From positions 1,842,108 through 1,906,107 of the forward strand of contig NZ_JAKQZH010000001.1 of assembly GCF_022343555.1 (NCBI RefSeq): 64,000 nt of DNA. Direction: 5' to 3'. Under the pieces are notes generated by a model, which did no database searches, was not told the origin of the DNA, and worked only from the letters and a program-made list of their open reading frames with translations. Both the position numbers and the translations under genes were made by a program. Of the stretch, positions 1 to 8,216 are shown one piece after another. The stretch is from Marinobacter sp. C7. GTDB lineage: Bacteria; Pseudomonadota; Gammaproteobacteria; Pseudomonadales; Oleiphilaceae. The first letter of the stretch is position 1; every line of letters starts with the position of its first letter.

Positions 1-52
1 AACGTATACACACTTTCCAGGCGTGCGCCTTCAGCCACTCGGCCACCTCTCC
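1..52 (-). tRNA. tRNA-Ser (anticodon GGA), 5' part only
   Basis: Read on the minus strand from position 52, the sequence begins GGAGAGGTGGCCGAGTGG and continues through a D-arm typical of class II tRNAs. It then has an anticodon arm with loop CTGGAAA (anticodon GGA) and the start of a long variable arm (GTATACGTT) before the window ends. This matches the layout of bacterial tRNA-Ser(GGA), which reads UCC/UCU codons. The T-arm and acceptor 3' strand lie outside the window. Confidence 0.9.
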
Positions 53-100
53 AATAAACTGTTCCAAATCAGCGGTGTTGCCGCTCATTTGAGGGCGCAA

Positions 101-129
101 ACTTTAATGGTTTTTCAGGTCCTTGGCAA
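101..129 (-). promoter_or_regulatory. Candidate sigma70 promoter for tRNA-Ser
   Basis: On the minus strand TTGCCA (129-124) and TAAAGT (106-101) are separated by 17 bases and followed by a GC-rich discriminator (GCGCCC). A start near position 94 would give a leader of about 40 bases before the tRNA. The GC-rich discriminator is typical of stringently controlled stable-RNA promoters. The match is by eye only. Confidence 0.4.
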
Positions 130-258
130 CACCCTATCCCGAAATCACCGAAAATTTTTCCGTTGGCCCGGTTTCCGGTTACCGGTCAATCCGATTGAGG
201 AGTATTGTTAGAAGAGTTCTATCCACAAACCTGCCGTGTCAGAACAAGGAGAATAAAA

Positions 259-789
259 ATGCTGATGAAAGCAGAACAATCGGTCCTGGTCCTTATCGAT
301 ATCCAGGAAAGGCTCATGCCTGCGATCAGCTTCGGCGAGGAGGTTGCAGACCGCTGTACCACTCTGGCGACGATTGCCGGACTTCTCGGGGTTCCCGTAC
401 TCGGCACCGAGCAGATACCGGACAAACTGGGACCGAATATAGAGCCGGTTCGGGAACTGTGCGACTCTGTTCTGGACAAAACCCATTTTGACGCCTGTCC
501 GGATGGGCTCATCGACCAGCTGCCGGAGGGTCGGCAACATATTGTCATTGGTGGCTGTGAGACTCATGTCTGTATGATGCAGACTGCACTGAGCCTGCTG
601 GACGCCGGTTACAAGGTCTGGGTGGTCGCGGATGCAACCGGCTCCAGAAACGAATTTGACCGCGATGTCGCCCTGGACCGGCTCAACGAGAGTGGCGCCC
701 GTATTGTGACCCTGGAGATGGTTGCGTTCGAGTGGATGCGTGACTGCGGGCACCCGCGTTTCCGGGATATCCAGGCACTGATCAAGTAA
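259..789 (+). CDS. Isochorismatase-family cysteine hydrolase
   Basis: A 176-residue cytosolic protein of the isochorismatase-like fold. The family triad is visible: Asp14 in VLIDIQERLM, Lys74 in DKTHFD, and Cys105 in the GCETHVCMMQTAL loop. That loop also has the cis-peptide region usual in the YcaC/nicotinamidase-like group. Members hydrolyse amides or vinyl ethers through a cysteine nucleophile, and the substrate cannot be told from sequence. The ATG at 259 is chosen over upstream in-frame starts because AAGGAG lies 7 bases before it. A two-cupin gene follows 18 bases later on the same strand, so the two are probably co-transcribed. Confidence 0.85.
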   Translation: MLMKAEQSVLVLIDIQERLMPAISFGEEVADRCTTLATIAGLLGVPVLGTEQIPDKLGPNIEPVRELCDSVLDKTHFDACPDGLIDQLPEGRQHIVIGGCETHVCMMQTALSLLDAGYKVWVVADATGSRNEFDRDVALDRLNESGARIVTLEMVAFEWMRDCGHPRFRDIQALIK

Positions 790-807
790 ATAGCCCAGAG
801 GTTTGGC

Positions 808-1470
808 ATGCTCAACATGGATTTCAGCGAGAAGGTAGTGATCCGTACTGCGGAGATGGACTGGGTACCCAGCCCTGCCGGAGGCGTGATGAGAAAGCCT
901 CTCGCCCGCGAGGAAGCCGAGCGGGGACACGCGACCAGTGTGGTCCGTTACGAGCCGGGGGCATCCTTCAAGCGCCACGAGCACCCTCGTGGCGAGGAAA
1001 TCCTGGTGCTTGAGGGAGTCTTCTCCGACGAGACGGGAGACTACCCTGCCGGCACCTATATAAGAAACCCACCGGGCAGCGGCCACGCGCCCTTTAGCAA
1101 GGAAGGGTGCACGCTCCTGGTCAAATTGCATCAGTTCGACGACAGAGACAGGGAGGCCGTCCGGATCGATACTCGCGAAGCAGAATGGCTACCCGGTATT
1201 GGCGGTCTGCAGGTGATGCCCCTGCATGACTTTGAGCACGAGCATGTAGCGCTCGTTAAATGGCCGCCGAACGAGGTGTTCCAGCCCCATCGGCATTTCG
1301 GAGGCGAGGAAATCTTCGTGCTTTCCGGCGAGTTTTGCGACGAGCACGGGCGATATCCGGCGGGTACCTGGATCCGCAGCCCACATATGAGCCAGCATCA
1401 CCCGTTTGTGGAGCAGGAGACGGTCATCTGGGTCAAGACCGGCCACCTTCCACTGTTGCCAACGAAGTAG
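808..1470 (+). CDS. Tandem ChrR-type cupin protein
   Basis: A 220-residue cytosolic protein made of two copies of the ChrR-like cupin domain (about 15-110 and 125-215). Each copy has the core pattern HxHP/HxHF...GEEI...LxGxF...YPAGTxIR...H, with likely metal ligands His57, His59, Glu63 and His93 in copy one and His161, His163 and Glu167 in copy two. In ChrR proper this domain follows an N-terminal zinc-binding anti-sigma domain, which is absent here, so an anti-sigma role is not supported. A small-molecule or peroxide-linked cupin function is possible. Translation starts at 808 with GAGG just upstream; an alternative ATG lies at 817. Confidence 0.8.
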   Translation: MLNMDFSEKVVIRTAEMDWVPSPAGGVMRKPLAREEAERGHATSVVRYEPGASFKRHEHPRGEEILVLEGVFSDETGDYPAGTYIRNPPGSGHAPFSKEGCTLLVKLHQFDDRDREAVRIDTREAEWLPGIGGLQVMPLHDFEHEHVALVKWPPNEVFQPHRHFGGEEIFVLSGEFCDEHGRYPAGTWIRSPHMSQHHPFVEQETVIWVKTGHLPLLPTK

Positions 1471-1491
1471 AAAAAAAGGCCCCGAAGGGCC
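1471..1491 (-). terminator. Rho-independent terminator of the DUF7352-like gene
   Basis: On the minus strand GGCCC-TTCG-GGGCC is followed by seven T residues. It lies 13 bases past the stop of the gene ending at 1505. It also sits just after the plus-strand cupin gene, but the T tract fits the minus strand. Confidence 0.7.
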
Positions 1492-1504
1492 AAGAGAGTG
1501 TGCA

Positions 1505-1876
1505 TCAGGATGACATTGCTGAGGATTGCCAACTGACGCTGCTGAAGAGGTCGTTGCTCGCGCCTTCCCTTGCAGGGGTATAACGGAAGTCATTCTCACC
1601 GGCCGGCACGGCGAACACGTGATAGGCCTCCGGCCCGAACGGATCCAGTGCGGTACCGAGGTAATCATAACGGTCCGGCACCGGCTCACCGGAGAGAGCC
1701 ACGCGGAACTGCCGCTCAACGGTTGGTGTACCCACATTCAGTGGCTGCTCCACCCAGAGGTAAACGGCCTTGTGCGGAACGATGTATTCGCAGCGCACTA
1801 CCCGATAGCCCTCTTTCAGGTTCAGGGTTGTCGGCTCTTTCCCGGCGTCAACGCGGAATTTGTGAATCGTTTTCAT
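1505..1876 (-). CDS. DUF7352-like small protein of unknown function
   Basis: A 123-residue soluble protein. Its opening MKTIHKFRVDAG, followed by a beta-rich body with tryptophan and tyrosine (YLWVEQP), resembles the small family annotated as DUF7352, often seen in phages and environmental bacteria. That assignment is from memory and moderate. No signal peptide or membrane segment is visible. GGAGG lies about 10 bases before the ATG, and a terminator follows directly, so it is probably a single-gene unit or the last gene after the LysR gene 103 bases upstream. No function is assigned. Confidence 0.6.
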   Translation of the reverse strand: MKTIHKFRVDAGKEPTTLNLKEGYRVVRCEYIVPHKAVYLWVEQPLNVGTPTVERQFRVALSGEPVPDRYDYLGTALDPFGPEAYHVFAVPAGENDFRYTPAREGASNDLFSSVSWQSSAMSS

Positions 1877-1979
1877 GGCTGCTTCCTCCGAATTGCCACA
1901 TCACAATTCCATAGTCCTCCGAACACACCTTCGAGAAAATAAGTTTTTTTGATCTTTGTCGTTCGTTTTTTTCGATGCA

Positions 1980-2897
1980 TCAGCTCGTAAGGTCTGACCC
2001 CAGGGCATCAAAATTGACGGGAGCTGTGCAAATTGCGCGCACCCCTTCATGGGCAAGCTTCCGCCCACGGGTGATGGCGAAGAGTTCGTCCTGCACATCA
2101 TCAATACTGGCGATGTGTTCGACCTCGTACTGCCGGCACACCTCCCGGCGTATGACCGTTGGCGCGGCGAACACCCCGTAGCCCTGTCGGCCAAACACCT
2201 TGATCAGGGCGCTGTCGTCGACCCGTGCCATCAGTTTCATTCGCACACCTTGCAGGGAGAGCCAGTTCATCAGGCGTTCGAAGTATGGCGCATCCGTGGC
2301 ATTCGCCAACAGCGGCTGGCCATTCAGGGAATCGGGGAAGCCATCTTTCAGGGTCGTTGCCAGCGCGGGCGCGGCAAACAGACTGATACTGGATCCTGCT
2401 ACCGGATGCACGGTAAACGGCCCATGCTCGTCCAGCCCGGGCATTCGGTCTGCCAGCACTACATCCAGTTCCTTCCGTTTGAGGCTCAGTACGAGATCCT
2501 CGGTTCTTCCAGTCCGGCACTCCAGCTGAACCGGTCGTTTGAGCACCATGGCCGGCTGCAGCAGATAATAGGCAATCAGCTTGTGGATCGAGGCGGAAAT
2601 TCCGGCCGAGAGAGTCAACGGGCGATCGGAGGGTGCCAGTTGCAGGGTATCCGTCAACTCACCCGTCAGGGCGAAGATGTCATCGGCATAGCCAAGGATC
2701 ATCCGTCCGAGATCCGTCAAGACCAAACGACGCCGCTCCCGGACGAACAATCGGCCACCAACTGCCGTCTCGAAGGTGGCCAGCTGACCACTCAAGGTTT
2801 GCGGGGCCAGATCAAGCACTTCGCTGGCCCTGGCAATCGACCCCTCCCGGCTGATCACCCAGAAGTAGTACAGGTGCCGGAGATTCAGCTGTTCCAT
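1980..2897 (-). CDS. LysR-family transcriptional regulator, NhaR-like
   Basis: A 305-residue LysR-type regulator. The N-terminal winged helix-turn-helix (about 4-63) reads LRHLYYFWVISREGSIARAS, followed by LAPQTLSGQL. This is the pattern of NhaR, the sodium/pH-responsive activator of antiporter genes in E. coli, rather than of general LysR proteins. The rest is the periplasmic-binding-like effector domain. No nhaA antiporter gene is nearby. The gene starts 22 bases after the flavin reductase stop, so it probably closes the cheR-MFS-flavin reductase unit. Its last codons run through a GGGGTCAGA motif, so the C-terminal residues GSDLTS may come from a REP-like sequence. Confidence 0.82.
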   Translation of the reverse strand: MEQLNLRHLYYFWVISREGSIARASEVLDLAPQTLSGQLATFETAVGGRLFVRERRRLVLTDLGRMILGYADDIFALTGELTDTLQLAPSDRPLTLSAGISASIHKLIAYYLLQPAMVLKRPVQLECRTGRTEDLVLSLKRKELDVVLADRMPGLDEHGPFTVHPVAGSSISLFAAPALATTLKDGFPDSLNGQPLLANATDAPYFERLMNWLSLQGVRMKLMARVDDSALIKVFGRQGYGVFAAPTVIRREVCRQYEVEHIASIDDVQDELFAITRGRKLAHEGVRAICTAPVNFDALGSDLTS

Positions 2898-2919
2898 GGA
2901 TTCTGGCCTCTTGTGGCAG

Positions 2920-3537
2920 TCACGCCGGTCTGGGTACCTTCAGGATCTCGCCGAAAGTGACATATTCACTGCCTCCGAGGCGGCCAAGGGGATCGATGGT
3001 GGTCCCGTCAAACCGCAGGCGATCCTTGTCATCCCGGGTAACCGCCTCATCGGCGACGTGGATGGCCTTGATCCTGCCGAAAATCAGTGACTGGGGGGCC
3101 GCCCCGATTTCCTTGATTTCGTACAGTTCACATGCCAGGGCTACCCGACACTCCTTCAGACGCGGCAGCGGGGATCCGCTGAATTCCGTCAGTTCCAGCT
3201 CCACATTTTTCAGTTCGGACTCCCCGTGTGGCAGGGTCCGGGAGGTTTCGGTCATCGCTTCAGCCATCTCCCGGTGCGCAATATGGACCACGAAGTGTCC
3301 GTTCGTTTCGATATTGACGCGAGTGTCCTTGAACGAACCGTCAGTGGGTTTCTTCCCGACCGAGAACATCAGCAGTGGCGGGTTGCTGGTGATGGGTGTG
3401 AAGAAAGAGAATGGCGCCAGGTTGTAATCACCATCCGGGTTTTCGCTGAGCACCCAGGCCACGGGCCTGGGAATCACGGTCTGGGTCAGTATGTGATAGG
3501 CCTCTTTCGGGTCCATGCCATCAAAGTCAATCTGCAT
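2920..3537 (-). CDS. Flavin reductase-like FMN-binding split-barrel protein
   Basis: A 205-residue protein of the flavin reductase-like (split beta-barrel, FMN-binding) family. Hallmarks are IPRPVAWV near the start, then LAPFSFFTPITSNPP, and a later H-F-V-V-H segment that lines the flavin pocket. Such proteins reduce free flavin for a partner monooxygenase or act alone on small substrates; the partner is not apparent here. AGGAGG is placed 5-6 bases before the ATG at 3537, deciding this start over a longer frame. The first 11 bases overlap the end of the MFS gene, indicating translational coupling. Confidence 0.8.
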   Translation of the reverse strand: MQIDFDGMDPKEAYHILTQTVIPRPVAWVLSENPDGDYNLAPFSFFTPITSNPPLLMFSVGKKPTDGSFKDTRVNIETNGHFVVHIAHREMAEAMTETSRTLPHGESELKNVELELTEFSGSPLPRLKECRVALACELYEIKEIGAAPQSLIFGRIKAIHVADEAVTRDDKDRLRFDGTTIDPLGRLGGSEYVTFGEILKVPRPA

Positions 3538-4732
3538 CTGCACCTCCTGTCTGTATTTTCTGTGTTGCCCTGGACCGAGCCAGCCATAGCAAAACGAGAA
3601 TGCCCTGAAGCACCAGAAACGGTACGGCGACCATAACCAGACCGGACCATCCGACCCACGCAAAGACCGCCCCTGCCGAGAGTGACGCCGCCGCCTGGGA
3701 GCCGAACACCAGGATATCGTTCAGTCCCTGCACCCGGAAACGCTCTGAATCCCGATAGCCTTCCGGCAACAGCGCAGTCCCTCCCACAAACAGGAAGTTC
3801 CAACCGACGCCCAGTAACAGGAGCGCCCCCAGGTAATGGTGGAAACTGATCCCCGCAGCCGCCAGCAGCACGCAGGCAAGATAGGCAACCAGTCCGCCTG
3901 CCATCATCAGCGGAATACCGACCACCCGGGTCAGCCATCCGCTGATCAATGAAGGCAGGTACATAGCCATGATATGCAGCTGGATAACGGTCTTGGCATC
4001 GTCCAGGCTGTGGCCGGCCATTTCCGTCATGCTCAACGGTGTTGCGGTCATGATAAAGCTCATGACCGCGTACCCTATAGCGGCGGCGCCAACGGCTGCC
4101 AGCACCAGGGGACTGGCCAGGATTTCACGCAACGGCCGACCGCCGCCAACATGCTCCTTCCGCACCAGTTCCCCTTTCGAACGGTAGCCTGCAAACAGCG
4201 TCAAAAGAGCCACCGCCTGGACAAGCAGCAGACCCAGCCAGCTGTCCATGAACGGATAGGCCTCCTCCGGGCCGGCCCCGACCGTGGCGATTTCGGGGCC
4301 CAGCCATGCCGCACCAAGCCCTCCCAGCAAAACCCGTGCGGCAGCGGATCCCGCAAGCTCCGGCCGAACCGACTCCATCGCGGCAAAACGGTATTGGTGG
4401 ACCACGGCGAGGCCACTGCCGCCAACAATGCCGGCCACACAAAGTAAGGGGAAAGAGCCGAGCCAGGAAGCCAGCGCACCCAATCCACCGGCCAGGATCC
4501 CCATCGTGGCACCCAGTAGCATGACCGGCTTGCGCCCGACCCGTTCCATCAGCCAGGTAGCCAGCTTGACTGAAAACACGGTCCCGACCACCACCAGCCC
4601 TACCGGTAACGTGGCCCATTCCGCAGCCGGCGCAAGGGCGCGGCCCTGGATACTGCCGATGACGATGATAAACGGCGCCGTACACATGGCCAGCGCCTGC
4701 GCAGCGACCAGCACCCAGACATTCAGGGGCAT
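3527..4732 (-). CDS. MFS transporter
   Basis: A 401-residue inner-membrane protein with about 12 hydrophobic segments. The loop between helices 2 and 3 has the major facilitator signature (LMERVGRKPVMLLGA). A charged central loop (YRSKGELVRKEHVGGG) separates the two halves. The substrate is unknown; length and motif fit small-molecule exporters of the sugar/drug type. The ATG is 3 bases from the cheR stop upstream, and its 3' end overlaps the flavin reductase start, so the three genes form a tight operon. Confidence 0.82.
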   Translation of the reverse strand: MPLNVWVLVAAQALAMCTAPFIIVIGSIQGRALAPAAEWATLPVGLVVVGTVFSVKLATWLMERVGRKPVMLLGATMGILAGGLGALASWLGSFPLLCVAGIVGGSGLAVVHQYRFAAMESVRPELAGSAAARVLLGGLGAAWLGPEIATVGAGPEEAYPFMDSWLGLLLVQAVALLTLFAGYRSKGELVRKEHVGGGRPLREILASPLVLAAVGAAAIGYAVMSFIMTATPLSMTEMAGHSLDDAKTVIQLHIMAMYLPSLISGWLTRVVGIPLMMAGGLVAYLACVLLAAAGISFHHYLGALLLLGVGWNFLFVGGTALLPEGYRDSERFRVQGLNDILVFGSQAAASLSAGAVFAWVGWSGLVMVAVPFLVLQGILVLLWLARSRATQKIQTGGADAD

Positions 4733-4735
4733 GAC

Positions 4736-5596
4736 TTACCTTTTCCTGTAGACGGTGCCACCAGGGCACTCAACGGGTTCAAAAAGATCGGGGATTTCGC
4801 CGGCAAGCCCAGGCGTCCCGGAAATCAGGTAGCCACCGGGGTTCAGGGCAGCGTGAAAGCGGGTAAGGATAGCTTTCCTCTTGTGCGCCGAATAGTAGAC
4901 CAGAGCATCCTGGCAAATCACCACATCGAACTTGCCCGGCAGAGTGCGTCGGAGCAGATTCAGTTCACGAAATTCGACCAGGGCACGGATATCGGGGCTC
5001 ACTCTCCAGCCACCATTTGCCAGAGGCACGAAATATCGCTCTCGACGGCCGAGGCTGACCTCCTTCGTTCTGGGGTTAATCTCGTAGTGCCCCCTTCGGG
5101 CGACCTCCAGGGCACTTCGGGACGTGTCGGTAGCTACGATCCGGATTCCGCCGAGAACGTCCGGGTGCCTGTCCCGGAACTCGTCTGCAATAATGGCTAC
5201 CGAATATGGCTCCTGACCGGTGGCACACGCAGCGGACCAGATAGACACCCGCTTGCCGGGTTTGCGCTCTGCGATCTCCGGTAATATCGAATCCTGCAAC
5301 ACCGTGAACGCTGCTTCCTCTCCGAACCATTGGCTCTCGCTCAGGGTGATGGCATCCACCACGGCTTCCTTCAGGCCTGGCCGCCCCGGTCTGCCGAGAG
5401 ATTCCAGCAGATCACCCACGGAGACAAGGTGATAACCATCCAATACCGGTCGTAGCCGGCGCAAGGCCAGATCCCCGGCCGTGTTGCCCAGCAGAATACC
5501 GCAGGCATCTCGAAGATAGGCCTGCAAGGCGTTGAAGTCGCTTGTCGTTATTGATTCCATTGAGTCATTATTATTTCCGCGTAGATCAGAGCGCAT
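4736..5596 (-). CDS. CheR-type protein-glutamate O-methyltransferase
   Basis: A 286-residue cytosolic SAM-dependent methyltransferase of the CheR family. The N-terminal all-alpha domain (about 1-85) is followed by the catalytic domain, with the SAM-binding signature SIWSAACATGQEPYSVAI (about 120-137) and FDVVICQDALVYYSA, where CheR usually has an RNVLIYF-like segment. CheR methylates chemoreceptor glutamates. No chemoreceptor, cheB, cheA or cheW gene is near, so this is a solitary copy with an unknown target. GAAGGTGA lies 4 bases before the ATG at 5596. It is the first gene of an apparent operon with the MFS, flavin reductase and LysR genes. Confidence 0.85.
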   Translation of the reverse strand: MRSDLRGNNNDSMESITTSDFNALQAYLRDACGILLGNTAGDLALRRLRPVLDGYHLVSVGDLLESLGRPGRPGLKEAVVDAITLSESQWFGEEAAFTVLQDSILPEIAERKPGKRVSIWSAACATGQEPYSVAIIADEFRDRHPDVLGGIRIVATDTSRSALEVARRGHYEINPRTKEVSLGRRERYFVPLANGGWRVSPDIRALVEFRELNLLRRTLPGKFDVVICQDALVYYSAHKRKAILTRFHAALNPGGYLISGTPGLAGEIPDLFEPVECPGGTVYRKR

Positions 5597-5716
5597 TTTA
5601 TCACCTTCAATCGCCCGTTGTGTGGTATCAATCTGCTAAGATCCTGCTTCGCACAGTTGGTCCCGCTGATGTACCTCATCCGAAACTTCAGTAACAACAT
5701 CGAGAGTGCCCTGGAT

Positions 5717-6331
5717 ATGAGTCATTACCTCCCTTCCCTCCGTCACCTGGCTTCTCCGCTACTGGCCGCTGTGACGGCGGCTTGCCTGATCGCCACCCCG
5801 ATACAAGCGTCCGCCAGCGACAAGGCCGCTGTGCCGGAAGTCCGGTTTGTAACAAGTCAGGGCGAATTCACGCTTGAGTTGCGTCCCGATGTTGCTCCCA
5901 AAACGGTCGAGAACTTCCTTGAATATGTCCGGGATGGATTTTACGAGGGTACGGTGTTTCACCGTGTCATACCCGGGTTTATGATTCAGGGCGGCGGTTT
6001 CACCCCCGAATTGTCCCGAAAAGCCACCCGCGACCCGATTGTCAACGAGGCAAGCCCTGATCTCCCGAATCAACGGGGCACCGTGGCCATGGCTCGCACC
6101 AGCAATCCTGACTCGGCGACGTCGCAGTTCTTCATCAATGTCGTCGATAATGATTTTCTCAACGCCGGAGTCCGGGGCCCCGGTTATGCGGTGTTTGGCC
6201 AGGTTACCGACGGGATGGAGGTGGTTGACGCCATCGCCGGTGTCGAGACCGGGTACGCACGGGGCATGAGGGATGTTCCGCGCGAGCCGGTCATCATTCA
6301 AAGCGCCACGGTGGTCAGCGCCAACGAGTAG
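5717..6331 (+). CDS. Periplasmic cyclophilin-type peptidyl-prolyl isomerase
   Basis: A 204-residue exported cyclophilin that catalyses cis-trans isomerisation of prolyl bonds during protein folding. The start at 5717 gives a clear signal peptide ending near PIQASASD; earlier in-frame starts would place extra residues before it. The cyclophilin body shows FHRVIPGFMIQGGGF with the catalytic Arg, then GTVAMARTSNPDSATSQFFI and a GYAVFGQVTDGMEVVDAI segment. It is similar to bacterial PpiA but without the tryptophan associated with cyclosporin binding, as is usual for bacterial members. mnmC begins 3 bases after the stop. Confidence 0.88.
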   Translation: MSHYLPSLRHLASPLLAAVTAACLIATPIQASASDKAAVPEVRFVTSQGEFTLELRPDVAPKTVENFLEYVRDGFYEGTVFHRVIPGFMIQGGGFTPELSRKATRDPIVNEASPDLPNQRGTVAMARTSNPDSATSQFFINVVDNDFLNAGVRGPGYAVFGQVTDGMEVVDAIAGVETGYARGMRDVPREPVIIQSATVVSANE

Positions 6332-6334
6332 CCC

Positions 6335-8212
6335 ATGACAGACTACAGCTTGCCCGCGCCTGCCATAGAGCCGGCTGAACTGGTCTGGCGGGACGGACTC
6401 CCGGAGTCTGCCCGGTTTGGCGATGTCTATTTCAGCCGGGAGAATGGACTGGAAGAAACCCGCTACGTTTTCCTCAGCCACAACGGGTTACCGGATCGGT
6501 TCCGGAACGTGCCCCCCCGGGGCGCATTCGTAATCGCCGAGACAGGGTTTGGCACCGGCCTTAACTTTCTTGCCGCCTGGCAGGCCTGGCGGGAATGCCG
6601 TCCGGATAATGGATCTGTGCTGCATTTCGTTTCGGCCGAGCGCTACCCCCTCACGCGGGATGATCTCAAGCGCGCCCTGGACCTATGGCCAGAACTGGCG
6701 CCTCTGGCCAGAGAATTGCTGACCAGTTATCCCCCTCTGGTCCGGGGAACGCACCGCCTGGTACTGGACGGAGGCCGCGTACGCCTGACCCTGTACCTTG
6801 GCGACGTGATGGATGCATGGGAGAGCCTGTCATTTGCGGCAGATGCCTGGTTCCTGGACGGCTTTGCCCCGGCGCTGAACCCTGACATGTGGCTCGACAA
6901 CGCGATCGCCCTCATCCGTCGACACAGCAAACCGGGCACAACCCTCGCTACATTTACCGCCGTCGGCAAAATACGCCGTGCACTCGAGCGCGAAGGCTTC
7001 GAGATGCGCAAGACACCGGGCTACGGGCGCAAACGGGACATGATTGCCGGAGTGATGCAGGTAAACGCACCTGCCACATCGCCACCAGATTCCGGGACAG
7101 TAGCGGTTATCGGTGCAGGCATCGCCGGCACACTGCTGGCCCGGAACCTGGCCAGTCGCGGGATAGCCGTGACCCTGATTGATGCGGCGGAAGACGCCGG
7201 CGCAGCTGCCTCGGGAAACCTCCAGGGGGCTATGTATGTGAAGCTCGGCGTGGAGTTCAACGTCCAGACCGAGTTGGCCCTGTCCGCGCTGATTTTCAGT
7301 CAACGCGCCTACGCTCCCTACCAGGGCACACTCTGGCACCCGACCGGGCTGCTACAGCTGGCCTGGAACCCACAGGAGCAGGACCGGCAAGCCCGCTTTA
7401 TCGACCGCAACCGGTATCCCGAAGAACTGCTGTACCCCGTAGACGCCGCCACCGCCTCAGAGCTGACAGGCACACCGGTCAGTGCCGGTGGCCTGTGGTT
7501 TCCGAACAACGGCTGGCTCTCGCCCGCCGGTGTTTGCCGGGAACTGGCCAGTCACGCCCTCATCCGTTGCCGTTTCGGCACCCGGATCGAGCGCCTGGTG
7601 CCCTGTAACGGCAAGTGGCACCTGTCCAGCCGAAATGGCGCGGATATCGTCGTGGACAACGTGGTTATCGCGGCAGGCCACAGGACGCCGGAACTGATTC
7701 CGCTCAAGGGCGAATACCGGTTCAAGTCCATACGCGGTCAGGTTACCGAGGTTCCAGAGGCATTGATGCGGGCACCCAAAGCCGTCATCTGTGGCCAGAA
7801 ATACCTCAATCCGAGCCATAACGGTGTCGCGGTCACCGGCGCCACCTTTGATCTGCACAACACCGATCCCGCCGTCACCCAAGAGGCGAACAGGGAAAAC
7901 CTCGATCAGCTCAGTGCCATGTTGCCGGACCTTTTTCCGGACGAGGCGCATCAGGGAGAGTTCGAGGGGCGGGTCGGCTTCCGCTGTACCACCCATGACT
8001 ACCAACCGGTGGCTGGAATGATGCAGGACTGCAGCGGACAGTCACTGGAGGGCGTTTACCTGCTCACCGGATTGGGCAGCAAGGGTCTCACCTATGCCCC
8101 ACTGCTGGCCGAATACGTGGCGGACCGTATCACCGGCCAACCGGCGTGCCTGCCGGCCTCACTCGCCAGCAGTGTTCGCCCTGACAGGATGTGCCGCCGT
8201 CGGTCAGACTGA
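6335..8212 (+). CDS. mnmC: Bifunctional tRNA wobble-uridine modification enzyme MnmC
   Basis: A 625-residue fusion enzyme that completes mnm5(s2)U34 synthesis on tRNAs for Lys, Glu, Gln and others. The N-terminal MnmD methyltransferase domain (about 1-245) has the SAM site AETGFGTGLNFL and the DAWFLDGFAPALNP segment. The C-terminal domain (about 255-620) is an FAD oxidoreductase of the DAO family that removes carboxymethyl, beginning VAVIGAGIAGTLLARNLASRG in spirit, with GFRCTTHDYQPVAG near the end. The length is somewhat below that of the E. coli enzyme (about 668). It lies 3 bases after the cyclophilin gene and ends 5 bases from the convergent lipoprotein gene, with no terminator between. 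Confidence 0.93.
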   Translation: MTDYSLPAPAIEPAELVWRDGLPESARFGDVYFSRENGLEETRYVFLSHNGLPDRFRNVPPRGAFVIAETGFGTGLNFLAAWQAWRECRPDNGSVLHFVSAERYPLTRDDLKRALDLWPELAPLARELLTSYPPLVRGTHRLVLDGGRVRLTLYLGDVMDAWESLSFAADAWFLDGFAPALNPDMWLDNAIALIRRHSKPGTTLATFTAVGKIRRALEREGFEMRKTPGYGRKRDMIAGVMQVNAPATSPPDSGTVAVIGAGIAGTLLARNLASRGIAVTLIDAAEDAGAAASGNLQGAMYVKLGVEFNVQTELALSALIFSQRAYAPYQGTLWHPTGLLQLAWNPQEQDRQARFIDRNRYPEELLYPVDAATASELTGTPVSAGGLWFPNNGWLSPAGVCRELASHALIRCRFGTRIERLVPCNGKWHLSSRNGADIVVDNVVIAAGHRTPELIPLKGEYRFKSIRGQVTEVPEALMRAPKAVICGQKYLNPSHNGVAVTGATFDLHNTDPAVTQEANRENLDQLSAMLPDLFPDEAHQGEFEGRVGFRCTTHDYQPVAGMMQDCSGQSLEGVYLLTGLGSKGLTYAPLLAEYVADRITGQPACLPASLASSVRPDRMCRRRSD

Positions 8213-8216
8213 CGCC

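Noticed and set aside
208..1131. A 307-codon minus-strand frame over the isochorismatase and cupin genes
   Set aside because: The plus-strand genes have catalytic motifs and ribosome sites; the antisense product has none.
808..1470. Double cupin considered as a ChrR anti-sigma factor
   Set aside because: The zinc-binding N-terminal anti-sigma domain and a partner sigma factor gene are both missing.
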